A DNA stretch of 64,000 nucleotides from an uncultured Desulfosporosinus sp. (GCA_927405585.1 CAKMJS010000129.1:1-64000), one strand, 5' to 3'. Positions 26,095-36,280 are shown, counted from the first letter of the stretch. The notes: generated by a model not told the origin, from the letters alone. Translations and numbers: made by a program.

Positions 26095-27819
26095 TTAGAA
26101 GGATAAAGCTTGCTCTATCATGGTCTTAACCTGCTTGACAACTTCTTCAACAAGTATTAGCTGTGTTTCGCCTGTTTTCCGTTCTCTAAGTTCGACCTGA
26201 CCATTGGCTAGGGTTTTACTTCCTATCGTCACCCTTAGTGGATAGCCGACCAGATCTGCGTCCTTGAATTTCACACCAGCGCGTTCATCCCGGTCGTCAA
26301 GCACTACTTCCACCCCAAGGCGTTTAAGTTCCAGGTAAAGCTTTTCTGCGGTCTCCACGACGAGTTCATCCTTAGTGCTGACTGGTACAATGATACATTG
26401 ATAGGGGGCAATCGGCATCGGCCAGATAATTCCATAGTCATCATGATTTTGTTCGATTGAAGCAGCTATGGAACGACTTACCCCAACTCCATAACAACCC
26501 ATGACACAGAATTTTTCTTCTCCATTTAAGTCTAAATAGGTTGCCCCAAAGGCTTTACTATACTTTGTTCCTAGCTTAAAAACTTGTCCTACTTCTATAC
26601 CTCTTGCTTCTTTAAGAGGAGTACCACATTTTAGACAGGCTTCTCCCGGTTCCATCATTCTCAAATCAAGCACCTGATCAATCCGAAAATCCACACTTGG
26701 AACGGCATCCACAAAATGATAATCCGCCTTGTTCGCTCCACACACGCTCTTTTTCATCAAAGGAACTTCTTCATCGGCGACCACCATCAACCCCTCAGGC
26801 ACATCGACTGGGCCCACTGAGCCTGGCTCACACCCTAAAACTTTCTCAACATCCTCCGGTGAGGCAAGTTGAAGGGAAACAAAACCACCTAAAGCGTTAT
26901 TCAATTTTATTTCGTTCAAGGCGCGGTCTCCCCGTATCAGCACCAGAAATAACTTTTCATCCCCTTGATAAAGCAACGACTTAACCAAGGTCGTCTTTGG
27001 TACTGACAAAAACTCTGAGAGGGCCTCGATGGTCTTCACTTTCGGCGTAAACACCAACGTCCGCTGTCCTTTCGGTGAGACATCCTCGATAACCTGCGGA
27101 CGGCACTCCGCCTTTTCCACATTGGCAGCATAACTACACCCCGGACAATAGACTACAGCATTTTCACCCGAATCAGCTAACACCATAAATTCATGGGTCC
27201 CACCCGTTCCACCGATAGCTCCGGCGTCTGCTTCAACTGCCCGGTAAGCTAAACCACATCTTGCAAAGATCCGGCAATAGGCATCGTACATTTTCTGATA
27301 ACTCTCTGCGAGCCCAGCCTCATCCCGGTCAAACGAATACAGGTCTTTCATGACGAACTCTCGTCCACGCATCAGACCAAAACGCGGGCGTCGTTCATCT
27401 CTGTACTTATTTTGGATCTGATAAAGAAGAAGTGGCAGTTGCTTATATGAACGAACTTCTCCTCGAATAAGATCTGTAATAATTTCTTCGTGAGTCGGAC
27501 CTAGGCAGAACTCTCGATTATGACGGTCTTTTAAGCGCATCAGCTCATCCCCGTATACGTCCCAACGCCCGCTCTCTTTCCATAACTCGGCTGGTTGCAT
27601 GATTGGCATAAGCAGTTCTTGCCCACCTGTGTTATCCATTTCTTCCCGAACAATGGTTTCAATCTTCCTTAATACTCGTAACCCCAACGGTAAATAAGTG
27701 TAAAAACCAGATGCAGATTTACGTATTAAACCCGCCCGAACCATTAGTTGATGACTAATAACTTCAGCCTCAGCTGGAACCTCGCGAAGTGTAGGATTTA
27801 AAAGTTGGCTGACACGCAT
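26095..27819 (-). CDS. proS: Prolyl-tRNA synthetase (bacterial type, with editing domain)
   Basis: Charges tRNA-Pro. The 574-residue length and layout fit the bacterial class: class II motif 1 region, motif 2 [17 protein letters not shown], a YbaK-like editing insertion between motifs 2 and 3 (KTLVKSLLY, then [15 protein letters not shown]), motif 3 [12 protein letters not shown], and the anticodon-binding domain. Zinc-like CxxC pairs occur beside the insertion (CPGCSY, CLKCG). ATG at 27819 is preferred because GGAAAGGA lies nine bases upstream; MDIM and the longer frame start too close to it. It sits between ispG and polC as in related Firmicutes. Confidence 0.95.
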   Translation of the reverse strand: MRVSQLLNPTLREVPAEAEVISHQLMVRAGLIRKSASGFYTYLPLGLRVLRKIETIVREEMDNTGGQELLMPIMQPAELWKESGRWDVYGDELMRLKDRHNREFCLGPTHEEIITDLIRGEVRSYKQLPLLLYQIQNKYRDERRPRFGLMRGREFVMKDLYSFDRDEAGLAESYQKMYDAYCRIFARCGLAYRAVEADAGAIGGTGGTHEFMVLADSGENAVVYCPGCSYAANVEKAECRPQVIEDVSPKGQRTLVFTPKVKTIEALSEFLSVPKTTLVKSLLYQGDEKLFLVLIRGDRALNEIKLNNALGGFVSLQLASPEDVEKVLGCEPGSVGPVDVPEGLMVVADEEVPLMKKSVCGANKADYHFVDAVPSVDFRIDQVLDLRMMEPGEACLKCGTPLKEARGIEVGQVFKLGTKYSKAFGATYLDLNGEEKFCVMGCYGVGVSRSIAASIEQNHDDYGIIWPMPIAPYQCIIVPVSTKDELVVETAEKLYLELKRLGVEVVLDDRDERAGVKFKDADLVGYPLRVTIGSKTLANGQVELRERKTGETQLILVEEVVKQVKTMIEQALSF

Positions 27820-27843
27820 AATGTCCATTCCTTTCCTTTGCAC

Positions 27844-27952
27844 GGGCAATTATGAATTGCCCCTAAATTATTTCGCTATCTGTGTGGGCAATTCGTGAAT
27901 TGCCCCTACTACGTATTTTGTACCCATTGTACGGGCAATTCATGAATTGCCC
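27844..27952. repeat. Three 20-bp palindromes between ispG and proS
   Basis: Three copies of the form GGGCAATTCATGAATTGCCC, at 27844-27863, 27886-27904 and 27933-27952, with small changes at the centre. They fill the gap. Others are at 29079-29142 and 43930-43957. Confidence 0.8.
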
Positions 27953-27958
27953 ACACCT

Positions 27959-29041
27959 TTATCCTTGACCATGATCACGAACATAATCTTCGATTTCGCG
28001 GAGTAACGCCGGTAGCAATTCGTTTTCCGGAAGACGGGCTACAATCTCTCCTTTTCGGAAAAGAAGTCCCATTCCTTTTCCTCCGGCGATTCCGAAATCA
28101 GCTTCGCGGGCTTCGCCCGGTCCATTGACGGCACATCCCATGACCGCAACTTTTAAGGGCTTGTCCAGGGCAGGTAGGTGTGCTAACCGCTCTTCAACAT
28201 TTTCCGCTAATAAGGCTAGATCAACTTGCGTGCGTCCGCAAGTAGGACAACTGATTAACTCTACGCTCCGCTGTCTTAAGCCGAGAACACGAAGGATCTC
28301 AAGTGCCACAGGAATCTCTCGAACTGGATCACCGGTGAGGGACACTCGAATCGTATCTCCGATCCCTTCGGAAAGCAGCGTCCCGATTCCTATCGCTGAT
28401 TTCACCACACCCGAACGTACCGTCCCAGCCTCAGTCACCCCTAAATGCAACGGGTAATCGAGGACTTCATATATCTTGCGATAGGCCTCAAGCATCAGAG
28501 GAACGGACGAGGCTTTAAGCGAGACCTTTATATTATTATACCCTTCTTCTTCAAGTAATCGAATATGTCCTAAAGCACTCTCGATCATCCCTGCGGCGGT
28601 AGGCCCTCCATATTTATCTAAGAGTTCTTTCTCCAGTGACCCAGCATTCACTCCGATTCGAATAGGAATTTGCTGTTCCTTGACTGCACGCACGACCTCT
28701 TGGACTTTCCAGCGAGCCCCAATATTCCCGGGGTTTAGTCGCAAACCATGAACTCCTTGTTCGACAGCACGAATTGCTAATCGATAGTCGAAGTGAATGT
28801 CTGCAATCACTGGAAGTGGACTGTTCGAGGCAATATTCTTTAAAGCCGTCGCAGCCTCATTGTCCAAGACTGCAAGACGGACAATTTCACACCCGGCATC
28901 AGCCAAGGCCTGAATCTGTGCTAAAGTTGCCCCTATATCACGAGTATCTGTATTGGTCATTGATTGTACGACAATCGGAGCTCCGCCACCGATCGTCACA
29001 GATCCTACTGAAACCGGTTTTGTCGATTTTCTCTGCACCAC
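27959..29041 (-). CDS. ispG: 4-hydroxy-3-methylbut-2-en-1-yl diphosphate synthase (IspG)
   Basis: The iron-sulfur enzyme that makes HMBPP from MEcPP in the non-mevalonate isoprenoid pathway. A TIM barrel with GVTEAGT and LRLNPGNIG precedes the cluster domain. The [4Fe-4S] ligands are CPTC near residues 265-268 and the Cys of VMGCAVNGPGEA near 303; the last ligand is in that region as usual. At 360 residues it is the short bacterial form. It starts with GTG after GGAGG. dxr and uppS in the same cluster belong to the same pathway and its use. Confidence 0.95.
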   Translation of the reverse strand: MVQRKSTKPVSVGSVTIGGGAPIVVQSMTNTDTRDIGATLAQIQALADAGCEIVRLAVLDNEAATALKNIASNSPLPVIADIHFDYRLAIRAVEQGVHGLRLNPGNIGARWKVQEVVRAVKEQQIPIRIGVNAGSLEKELLDKYGGPTAAGMIESALGHIRLLEEEGYNNIKVSLKASSVPLMLEAYRKIYEVLDYPLHLGVTEAGTVRSGVVKSAIGIGTLLSEGIGDTIRVSLTGDPVREIPVALEILRVLGLRQRSVELISCPTCGRTQVDLALLAENVEERLAHLPALDKPLKVAVMGCAVNGPGEAREADFGIAGGKGMGLLFRKGEIVARLPENELLPALLREIEDYVRDHGQG

Positions 29042-29078
29042 GTCTGCCTCCTGACCCAGGTCTCACATACACTACCTA

Positions 29079-29142
29079 GGGCAATTCATGAATTGCCCCT
29101 ACAGGGAATAACGATTACGTAGGGGCAATTCATGAATTGCCC
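29079..29142. repeat. Two 20-bp palindromes between rseP and ispG
   Basis: GGGCAATTCATGAATTGCCC at 29079-29098 and again at 29123-29142, both perfect. Confidence 0.8.
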
Positions 29143-29148
29143 ATCGTT

Positions 29149-30213
29149 CTATGCTTTATCAAATAAGCGCAGGATATCTTTATAAGTAACAGCGATCATT
29201 AAAGCCATCAGCAAAACGAAACCCACTAAATGAATCATATTCTCTTTTTCTGGTTTTAGTGGTTTTCCTCTTACCCCCTCGATCAGTAAGAAGATGAGCC
29301 TGCTTCCATCCAGCGCAGGGATAGGAAATAAATTAATGAGTCCTAATTGAATACTTAAAACTCCCGTTAAACCCAATAAGTTAGCAAAACCCTGCTGAGC
29401 CCCTTCCCCAATAGCCTGAGCAATCATGACAGGCCCACCTACATCGGCGGGTATCTTCCCTGTAATCATCTGGACTAACAACACCACGATTGTTTTCGTA
29501 AAATCTAGCGTTCGTTCTAATCCGTAACGGGTCGACTGCAGAATTGAGGCATGCGTATAGACGATTTCTGGTGCAATACCAATTAAACCGTGCCCCGTTT
29601 GAGCATCTTTTTCCGTCTTCACGGAAACTGTTTGTTGCTTTCCTGCGTCTCTTTCAACCGTTAAGCTTAACACTTGGTCCGGCTTGGACCAGATAACTTC
29701 TGTCAATCGTGTCCAATTTGGCGTTAACTCATTGTTCACTGCTAAAATTTTATCTCCCGGTAGAATTCCTGCGCTGGCTGCTGGTTTTCCCGAGATGAGT
29801 GAGCCAATCATATTTGTGTTCCCTGGTGATGGAACCCCGAGATAGGCAAAAACACTTATAAATAGAACGATGGCCAACACAAAGTTCATGATTGATCCAG
29901 CCACAATCACCGCCATACGCTGCCAAACTGGTTTATTCATGAAACTCCGTGGATCGTGGGTAGAGGCAATCACAGCATGGCCATTGGCATCGACTTCTGC
30001 ATCCATACCATGAAGTTTGACAAACCCCCCTAAAGGAATAAGCCGCAGAGCATAAAGCGTTTCCTTACCTTGATAACCCACTAGTTTCGGACCAAAACCA
30101 AAACTAAATTCAATAACCTTAATCCCACACCATTTTGCGACCGTATAGTGCCCGAGTTCATGAATCATGACCATGCTTCCAAAAACAAAAACAATGGCGA
30201 GTGTTGTTAACAC
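29149..30213 (-). CDS. rseP: Site-2 (intramembrane) metalloprotease RseP/RasP
   Basis: A 354-residue membrane zinc protease that cuts anti-sigma factors and signal peptides within the membrane. HELGH lies at residues 18-22 in the first helix; one PDZ domain (IGSLISGKPAASAGILPGD) follows; the third zinc ligand is in NLFPIPALDG near the C-terminus. There are four membrane helices. It starts with GTG after a G-rich stretch. In Bacillus the homologue RasP releases SigW and acts in sporulation and division. It is one gene downstream of dxr. Confidence 0.93.
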   Translation of the reverse strand: MLTTLAIVFVFGSMVMIHELGHYTVAKWCGIKVIEFSFGFGPKLVGYQGKETLYALRLIPLGGFVKLHGMDAEVDANGHAVIASTHDPRSFMNKPVWQRMAVIVAGSIMNFVLAIVLFISVFAYLGVPSPGNTNMIGSLISGKPAASAGILPGDKILAVNNELTPNWTRLTEVIWSKPDQVLSLTVERDAGKQQTVSVKTEKDAQTGHGLIGIAPEIVYTHASILQSTRYGLERTLDFTKTIVVLLVQMITGKIPADVGGPVMIAQAIGEGAQQGFANLLGLTGVLSIQLGLINLFPIPALDGSRLIFLLIEGVRGKPLKPEKENMIHLVGFVLLMALMIAVTYKDILRLFDKA

Positions 30214-30232
30214 TTTAAGCCCCCCCTTTTAT

Positions 30233-30365
30233 CGATGCTCGAGGTTCGATGCTCGAGGCTCGAAGATCAAAAACAGAATGTCACATATTGAGCATGTGGC
30301 CGAAATCTCCTCTTTTTCAATCTCGTGGTTCGGCCTCGAACCTCGTGCATCGAACCTCGCGCATC
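30233..30365. repeat. GGTTCGA-type palindromic spacer 1 (rseP-dxr gap)
   Basis: The left arm is made of GATGCTCGAGGTTCGATGC units and the right arm of TCGAACCTCG/TGCATCGAACC units, so the whole 130-base gap folds back on itself. Related spacers are at 34318-34688 and 36955-37092. Confidence 0.7.
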
Positions 30366-31520
30366 TCACTTCGCAATTAGTTCTGCGGCACGTCGACGCG
30401 CCCAGTTGTCTGCATCGAGTATGCTTTCCAAATCCATGTTATCTAAAACATCATGTTCAGCGCAGACCTTTTCCACGATGTCTTGAATTCCAAGATAAGT
30501 GACCTTCTTTTGAAGGAAAGCCATCACTGCAATTTCGTTGGCGGCATTCATCACGGCTGGCAACGTTCCGCCACGCCGTCCTACCTGGTAAGCCATTCCA
30601 AGCGCAGGAAATGCTAACAGATCCGGTTCATGAAAGGTTAATGTCTTCCCACGAAAGTCTAAACGCTCAAAGGAATTCTTCCAGCGAGTAGGATAACTTA
30701 GGGCATACTGGATGGGCAAGCGCATATCTGGCCTACCTAACTGGGCGAGCACTGAACCATCTCGATATTCGACCATAGAATGAACCACGCTCTGAGGATG
30801 AATAAGAACCTCTATCTGATCATACTCCATATTAAATAAATAATGCGCTTCAATCACTTCGAGCCCCTTGTTCATCATCGTAGCTGAATCAATCGTAATT
30901 TTAGCACCCATATCCCAATTGGGATGTTGTAAGGCTTTCTCTAAAGTGACAGTTGCTAATTGTTCCTTAGCCCAACCAAAAAAAGGGCCACCCGATGCCG
31001 TCAGGATAATCTTTTCAACCGTGTCAGGATTTTCCTCCAGACACTGAAAAATTGCAGAGTGTTCACTATCCACGGGGAGGATCGGGCACTTCATCTTCTT
31101 AGCCGTAGACATGACCAAGTCTCCGCCAGCGACCAGTGTTTCTTTATTCGCTAGAGCAATATTCTTGCCCGCTTTAATGGCTGCAAGCGTTGGTACTAAG
31201 CCAATTCTACCGGAAAGCGCCGTGACAACGGTATCCACTAGTGGCGCGGTAACAGCGTTTATTATCCCAGCCATACCCTGATCTACCTTAATTGGCAAAT
31301 CCTTAAGGCGACCACGCAGTTCACGGGCGGCCATTTCATCCATCATGACAACCACTTCAGGATGGAATTGTCGAGCCTGTTGTTCCATAAGTTGGATACT
31401 TCTATCTGCTACTAAGGCATAAATCTTGAGTTGCTCTCCAGCACAGCGGACGACATCTAGTGTTTGACGCCCAATAGAGCCTGTTGATCCCAATAGGGTC
31501 AGAGTTTTCAACCGTATCAT
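30366..31520 (-). CDS. dxr: 1-deoxy-D-xylulose 5-phosphate reductoisomerase
   Basis: Converts DXP to MEP with NADPH, the committed step of the non-mevalonate isoprenoid pathway. 384 residues, normal length. The Rossmann motif is GSTGSIG at 11-17; ALANKETLVAGG and the metal-site PVDSEHSAIFQ are clear; the C-terminal helical domain ends near residue 380. The start is ATG at 31520 with AGGAAG close upstream; TTG 12 bases later is also possible. Downstream are rseP and ispG on the same strand, with palindromic repeat spacers in the gaps. Confidence 0.95.
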   Translation of the reverse strand: MIRLKTLTLLGSTGSIGRQTLDVVRCAGEQLKIYALVADRSIQLMEQQARQFHPEVVVMMDEMAARELRGRLKDLPIKVDQGMAGIINAVTAPLVDTVVTALSGRIGLVPTLAAIKAGKNIALANKETLVAGGDLVMSTAKKMKCPILPVDSEHSAIFQCLEENPDTVEKIILTASGGPFFGWAKEQLATVTLEKALQHPNWDMGAKITIDSATMMNKGLEVIEAHYLFNMEYDQIEVLIHPQSVVHSMVEYRDGSVLAQLGRPDMRLPIQYALSYPTRWKNSFERLDFRGKTLTFHEPDLLAFPALGMAYQVGRRGGTLPAVMNAANEIAVMAFLQKKVTYLGIQDIVEKVCAEHDVLDNMDLESILDADNWARRRAAELIAK

Positions 31521-31607
31521 CTCTTCCTACTTTTAGTAATATTATCATCCATTTGTTAGACATCCACTTCTCCATGTGAGAGTGGTAACCCAGCTTTGAG
31601 AAGCATC

Positions 31608-31638
31608 GATGTTCAACTTTACTTGAACGAGTTCACTT
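31608..31638 (-). repeat. Stop-proximal hairpin repeat, copy 2 (after ytvI)
   Basis: On the minus strand AAGTGAACTCG runs from the ytvI stop into the perfect stem GTTCAA/TTGAAC with loop GTAAAG. Confidence 0.55.
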
Positions 31639-32737
31639 ACTTTGGAGAGCCAAAAAAACCAACTTTACGTAAGGCTTCATAACAAATAACCATTGCAGGT
31701 CCTACAATAAGACCGCTAGCGCCTATGAGCTGAAGTCCTACATACATCGAAATGAGCGTTGGCAGAGGATGTATCCCGATACCATTTGACAAAACTTTGG
31801 GCTCCAGAAATTGCCTTACAGTAACGGTAATGATCCACAACACCAACAACTTCACACCTTCTCCAATCGATCCCATAATAAAAAGTCCGACGATCCAAGG
31901 CAGAAAAAGAATACCTGTCCCCACAATCGGCATTATATCCAAAAGCCCTGCCAGTACACCTAACGTAACGGCATAAGGATTTCCCATCAGAAGCAGTCCG
32001 GCGATGGTTGAAAAGGCAGTGACGGAGATCAAAATTGTTTGGGCCCGCAAATATCCTACTATGGCTGCTCCCAAATCATCGCTGATCGCCTGTGCACCAT
32101 CGTGCCAACGGTTGGGAAATAACCTAGAAATAAACTCTTTTACATTTGGATAAGTTGAGCTCATCAGTAAGGTAGCCACAAGGGATACCACCAGAATAAT
32201 AAATACACGCGGTAAAGCGGTTAGAAAACCAAGTAAAAATGCGCTCCCCGATTTGGCCCATTCCTGCAGCGCCCTCGCCAAGCTTTCAGTCGATGCAAAC
32301 AGAGTATTTTGAATTTGGGGGTTCACTTTAACGAACCTTTCAATCGTATCGACTTGCTTAGTCACGATATCGACGAGATAACCATAATTAGGTAAGGTGA
32401 CGGCTAACTCCGATAATTCTGTATAAAGACGCGCTACAATTAAAAAAATGAATAGGCTCAATCCGGCAAGTGCCAAAATAAGGGTAAGTACCGAGGCATA
32501 GGCTCGTCGAATTTTTATCCCTCTCATAAGTCGCACAACAAGCGGTTCAAGTAAGAAAGCCAGTAAGAGCGCGATAACAAAGGGGAAGAATGCACTGAAC
32601 GTTTTAGAAACGACGTCACCAAATACAGGCAAAAAGTCTTGGAAAAAGTATGTAAAGACTTTCAACAGGATTAGGCCAGTCGTTACTACCGCAAGCCTGT
32701 TTAAATTTGTCCATATAGGGTGTTTCTGAATGCTCAA
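31637..32737 (-). CDS. AI-2E family transporter-like membrane protein (YtvI-like)
   Basis: A 366-residue membrane protein with about eight helices. The AI-2E/UPF0118 family signature GLLDIMPIVGTGILFLPW lies in the C-terminal half, and the hydrophilic middle (LYTELSELAVTLPNYGYLVD) is typical. The family includes Na+/H+ exchangers and the sporulation protein YtvI; specific function cannot be read here. TTG at 32737 is preferred because GAGGT lies seven bases before it; GTG at 32746 is the alternative. The gene follows cdsA by 10 bases and so belongs to the frr-uppS-cdsA run. Confidence 0.85.
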   Translation of the reverse strand: MSIQKHPIWTNLNRLAVVTTGLILLKVFTYFFQDFLPVFGDVVSKTFSAFFPFVIALLLAFLLEPLVVRLMRGIKIRRAYASVLTLILALAGLSLFIFLIVARLYTELSELAVTLPNYGYLVDIVTKQVDTIERFVKVNPQIQNTLFASTESLARALQEWAKSGSAFLLGFLTALPRVFIILVVSLVATLLMSSTYPNVKEFISRLFPNRWHDGAQAISDDLGAAIVGYLRAQTILISVTAFSTIAGLLLMGNPYAVTLGVLAGLLDIMPIVGTGILFLPWIVGLFIMGSIGEGVKLLVLWIITVTVRQFLEPKVLSNGIGIHPLPTLISMYVGLQLIGASGLIVGPAMVICYEALRKVGFFGSPK

Positions 32738-32747
32738 CGCTTTCACC

Positions 32748-33530
32748 TCACGAAAGTAATTTTACACCGTAATACATTAAGGGCAGCGCAAAAATGAGAC
32801 TATCGAAGCGGTCTAAGATCCCACCATGCCCTGGTATAAGCTTTCCGGAATCTTTAACCCCTGCGCTGCGCTTCAAGGCTGACTCGAATAAATCACCAAT
32901 TTGAGCGCTGATTCCAATAATAAGAGCCAAGATCATATACGTAATCAAGGAGGTTCCGCCGACAAAGCGCCAGAACATTAAGGCTACTAAAATACTACCC
33001 AATAATCCTCCCAGTGAACCTTCCACAGTTTTCTTAGGACTAACCTGAGGGGCCAAAAGATGTCTTCCAAATTGTCTCCCTATAAGGTATGCACCCGTAT
33101 CCGTCGCCCATACCAAAAAAATCGTAAGTAACGTCCATTCAATTCCATTCGGAAGCTGACGGAGTAAATAAAGATGGGATAATAAGACCACGGAATAAAA
33201 AACCGCCAATAAATTAAAATTTGCTTCTGCCAGCGACGTCTTTGGATAAGTCAAGGCCAGTCGTCCAAGTCCGATCAGAAGCCAGAAGACAAGGATTGGC
33301 AACATCCATTCTGCTCCGCCGATTAACAGACTAAGCAGCCAAATAATTGTGACAAAAATGGTCAGTTTAAACCAAGGGCGAATACCCATTTGTTCACCAA
33401 TTTGCAAAAATTCCTGTAATGCTAATAACGTTAACACAGCCACCAAAAAAGCAATATACTGCCCACCCATATAGATAAGTCCCAAGAAAAGTGGTGCACC
33501 AATCAAGGCACTAACTGTTCGTTTTACCAT
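32748..33530 (-). CDS. cdsA: Phosphatidate cytidylyltransferase
   Basis: Makes CDP-diacylglycerol from phosphatidate and CTP, the entry to phospholipid synthesis. 260 residues, seven or eight membrane helices. The CdsA signature is at the C-terminus (KRSAGVKDSGKLIPGHGGILDR type), with SPKKTVEGSLGG before it. It starts nine bases after uppS, the standard neighbour in bacteria. Confidence 0.94.
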   Translation of the reverse strand: MVKRTVSALIGAPLFLGLIYMGGQYIAFLVAVLTLLALQEFLQIGEQMGIRPWFKLTIFVTIIWLLSLLIGGAEWMLPILVFWLLIGLGRLALTYPKTSLAEANFNLLAVFYSVVLLSHLYLLRQLPNGIEWTLLTIFLVWATDTGAYLIGRQFGRHLLAPQVSPKKTVEGSLGGLLGSILVALMFWRFVGGTSLITYMILALIIGISAQIGDLFESALKRSAGVKDSGKLIPGHGGILDRFDSLIFALPLMYYGVKLLS

Positions 33531-33539
33531 GTGCTCTCC

Positions 33540-34307
33540 TCAATTTGTATGTATTCCCCCGAAACGACGATCACGCTTCTGGTAAGCCTTGATCGCTTCA
33601 AGTAAAGCCGCTTGACCAAAATCTGGCCAAAGTTCTTCTACTACAACTATTTCTGTATAAGCCAACTGCCAAAGCAGGAAGTTACTTAACCTCATTTCCC
33701 CTGAGGTTCGAATCAGCAGATCTGGATCCGGTAATCCTCGAGTGTAGAGTCTTTCGCTAAACCGTTGTTCATCAATTTCTTCAATGCGTTGCTTTCCGCT
33801 TAAAACCTCTTGGCTCAAACTCCTCACAGCCTCGATAATCTCTGATCGGCCGCCATAATTTAGAGCCAAGTTAAGAATGAGACCTGTATTATCTCGAGTA
33901 CTCTCCATTGAGTGAGCTAATTCGTGTTGTGCTTCCAGCGGAAGGTCACTAATTTTCCCCATAGTCCGAATGACGACCTTGTTTTGATGAAGCTCCAGGA
34001 GTTCCTTTCTCAGGTACTCCGTGAGAAGTGTCATCAGCACTCCCACTTCATCCTTCGGCCTTTTCCAATTTTCTGTAGAGAACGCATAAACAGTCAACAC
34101 CTGAATCTCAAGTTTAGAACACGCCTTAACGATCTTTCGTAAGGCCTCGACACCTGCCCGATGTCCCATGGAACGAGGAAGGCCTCGTTTCTGAGCCCAA
34201 CGTCCATTACCGTCCATGATAATGGCAATATGACGCGGGAGGCGGTCCATAGCAACCTGATCTTTTGGTTCCACTTTATTTTGTTTCCAAGGTTTGAACC
34301 ACATCAT
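33540..34307 (-). CDS. uppS: Undecaprenyl diphosphate synthase
   Basis: Adds isopentenyl units to farnesyl diphosphate to make the C55 lipid carrier for peptidoglycan. 255 residues. The catalytic Asp is D32 in IIMDGNGRWA. LTVYAFSTENWKRP, LNYGGR and RTSGEMRLSNFLLWQ are family signatures. GGGGGT lies just upstream of the two adjacent ATG codons. The gene is separated from frr by a small gene and a 390-base repeat-filled gap, which is unusual for this cluster. Confidence 0.95.
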   Translation of the reverse strand: MMWFKPWKQNKVEPKDQVAMDRLPRHIAIIMDGNGRWAQKRGLPRSMGHRAGVEALRKIVKACSKLEIQVLTVYAFSTENWKRPKDEVGVLMTLLTEYLRKELLELHQNKVVIRTMGKISDLPLEAQHELAHSMESTRDNTGLILNLALNYGGRSEIIEAVRSLSQEVLSGKQRIEEIDEQRFSERLYTRGLPDPDLLIRTSGEMRLSNFLLWQLAYTEIVVVEELWPDFGQAALLEAIKAYQKRDRRFGGIHTN

Positions 34308-34317
34308 TCCACCCCCT

Positions 34318-34688
34318 TAATCGAGGTTCGAGGTTCGAGGTTCGAACTACGAACTTTGAACTACAGACTTAGAACTACGGACTACGGGTTTTGACCTTCA
34401 AACCATAGTATTCGAACATCGAATATCGTACAAAAAAAACCTATTCGAAGTTCGTGGTACGTGCTTTTCGTGGTTCGGAGTCTGAATATCGAACCTCGAG
34501 CACCTAACATCGAACATCGATTAAAAGATCCCCTATTCGAAATTCGTGCCTTCGTGGGTTCGTAGTTAGAATATCGAACCACGCTATTCAAACAGCGTAC
34601 TACGAAAAAGACCCCTATCCGTAGTTTGAAGTTCATGCTTTCGTGGTTCTTAGATCGAACCTCGAACCTCGAACCTCGAACCTCGAGT
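34318..34688. repeat. GGTTCGA-type palindromic spacer 2 (370 bases)
   Basis: The left edge has three GGTTCGA repeats and the right edge four CGAACCT repeats, so the ends pair. The inside contains many imperfect GTTCG/CGAAC and GTAGT/ACTAC inverted pairs. No protein-like frame is present. Confidence 0.7.
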
Positions 34689-34694
34689 AAAGGT

Positions 34695-34898
34695 CTATGG
34701 CTGCCTTGGCGAGAATTTTTCATACGCTAAGACAACCTCTACACGATCATCCAATTCTCTGACGCGAACAACACGGCAGCTTCCCCACGCATCCATTTTA
34801 CCATGAGGGCGCGAGATCTGAAAAGCGTAAGGTCTACCCATACCTTCTAGTTCAAGCTTTACTTCGCTCCAATTTCGGCCGAGTAAACCTTGCATCAT
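34695..34898 (-). CDS. Small conserved-looking protein coupled to frr
   Basis: 67 residues, not recognised. It has a mixed alpha/beta composition with [19 protein letters not shown] followed by a hydrophobic beta-like stretch, no membrane segment and no Cys pair. Its ATG overlaps the frr stop (ATGA at 34895-34898), which strongly suggests coupled translation and a real gene. The overlapping long frames in the repeat next to it are not protein-like. Function unknown. Confidence 0.65.
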   Translation of the reverse strand: MMQGLLGRNWSEVKLELEGMGRPYAFQISRPHGKMDAWGSCRVVRVRELDDRVEVVLAYEKFSPRQP

Positions 34899-35452
34899 AC
34901 CTCAGTGATTTCGCTTTCCTTGGTTTCCATGACATGTTCGATTTCTTTAATGAACTTGTCGGTTAATTTTTGAACATCTTCTTGGGCTCTCTTGATTTCG
35001 TCTTCGGAAGCCTCATGCTCTTTTTCAAGTCTCTTAAGCTTATCATTGACATCACGGCGTACGTTACGAATTGCAACACGTGCTTCTTCAGCCTCTTTTT
35101 TGACTTTTTTGACCAGTTCCAGGCGCCGCTCAGCTGTAAGTTGAGGAATGATCAAGCGAATCACAGTACCATCACTTGATGGATTTAGCCCTAGATCTGA
35201 TTTCATGATGGCCTTTTCAATAGTTGGAAGAACGGTTCTGTCCCAAGCCTGGATAACTAGCATTCTTGGTTCAGGCGCAGAGATATTAGCAAGCTGATTA
35301 ATTGGAGTGGGAGACCCATAATAGTCAACCATAACCTTGTCCAAAACACTCGGATTAGCGCGGCCTGCCCTGATTGTGGAATACTCCCTGCGTAACGCGT
35401 CAACTCCCTTATGCATCCGTTCTCCTGCGTCTTTAATCACCTCGGAGATCAT
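34895..35452 (-). CDS. frr: Ribosome recycling factor
   Basis: Splits the post-termination ribosome with EF-G. 185 residues, exactly the family size. Typical sequence: [20 protein letters not shown] at 20-39, [14 protein letters not shown], and a long charged three-helix bundle. Its ATG overlaps the pyrH stop by four bases (35449-35452), so the two are coupled. Confidence 0.96.
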   Translation of the reverse strand: MISEVIKDAGERMHKGVDALRREYSTIRAGRANPSVLDKVMVDYYGSPTPINQLANISAPEPRMLVIQAWDRTVLPTIEKAIMKSDLGLNPSSDGTVIRLIIPQLTAERRLELVKKVKKEAEEARVAIRNVRRDVNDKLKRLEKEHEASEDEIKRAQEDVQKLTDKFIKEIEHVMETKESEITEV

Positions 35453-36174
35453 TTACTATCCCTCCCCACATAAGTTCCAATGGCTTCACCCATAATAACC
35501 TTACGAATATTACCCGGTGCCGTAAGGTCAAAAACTATCACAGGAATATTATTGTCCATACACAGTGAAGTGGCTGTGGAATCCATCACACCGAGTTCTT
35601 TGCTGAGGACATCGAGATAACTTAAACGGTCGAACTTCTTAGCATTAGGATTTTTAACCGGATCAGAATCGTAAACTCCATCGACCTTCTTGGCCATCAA
35701 AATGACGTCAGCTTCGAGCTCAGCCGCCCGCAAAGCTGCCGTAGTATCAGTCGAAAAGTAGGGGTTACCTGTTCCAGCTGCAAAAATCACAATGCGTCCT
35801 TTTTCCATATGCCGAATCGCTCGTCGCCGAATATAGGGTTCAGCAACTTGACGCATTTCGATCGCCGACAAGACACGGGTGACTGTCCCAGCCTTTTCTA
35901 AGGCATCCTGCAAAGCCAGGGCGTTCATCACTGTTGCCAGCATGCCCATATAATCAGCCGTCGCGCGATCCATCCCTTGGGCACTTCCCGCAATGCCACG
36001 CCATATGTTTCCGCCACCAACAACAAGGCTTACTTCAACTCCCATATCTCGAATTTCCGCCACCTGAGTTGCTACGGAAACCAACATATCGTGTTCAAGG
36101 CCAAATCCTTGCCTGCCCGCTAGCGCTTCGCCGCTAATCTTAAGGACCACTCGACTATACCGTGGTTTTTCCAT
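35449..36174 (-). CDS. pyrH: UMP kinase
   Basis: Phosphorylates UMP to UDP; hexameric, allosterically controlled by GTP/UTP. 241 residues. KISGEALAG at the N-terminus, [10 protein letters not shown], and [20 protein letters not shown] in the middle are PyrH signatures. It starts a transcription segment after the tsf terminator (36232-36260) and leads into frr. GAGG-like sequence precedes the ATG. Confidence 0.95.
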   Translation of the reverse strand: MEKPRYSRVVLKISGEALAGRQGFGLEHDMLVSVATQVAEIRDMGVEVSLVVGGGNIWRGIAGSAQGMDRATADYMGMLATVMNALALQDALEKAGTVTRVLSAIEMRQVAEPYIRRRAIRHMEKGRIVIFAAGTGNPYFSTDTTAALRAAELEADVILMAKKVDGVYDSDPVKNPNAKKFDRLSYLDVLSKELGVMDSTATSLCMDNNIPVIVFDLTAPGNIRKVIMGEAIGTYVGRDSK

Positions 36175-36231
36175 GGATTAACCTCCATCAATCTAATTCT
36201 ACACCTAGAGAGGGAAATCCTCTCACATTCT

Positions 36232-36260
36232 AAAAAAAGAGAACACCGGGGTGTTCTCTC
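36232..36260 (-). terminator. Rho-independent terminator after tsf
   Basis: On the minus strand AGAGAACACC pairs perfectly with GGTGTTCTCT (2-base loop shown by CC) and is followed by TTTTTTT. It separates rpsB-tsf from pyrH-frr. Confidence 0.85.
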
Positions 36261-36280
36261 AATAGATTGTCTCGGTTGTG

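Noticed and set aside
30233-30365. tRNA T-loop from GGTTCGA motifs
   Set aside because: No acceptor stem, anticodon loop or CCA context; the motif is repeated many times in palindromes.
34318-34688. CRISPR-like array from regular TCGAACC units
   Set aside because: Units are 7-10 bases, adjacent and in both orientations; there are no unique spacers and no cas genes.
34382-34723. Open frame of 113 codons between uppS and frr
   Set aside because: It consists of the GGTTCGA repeat units and overlaps the small coupled gene out of frame.
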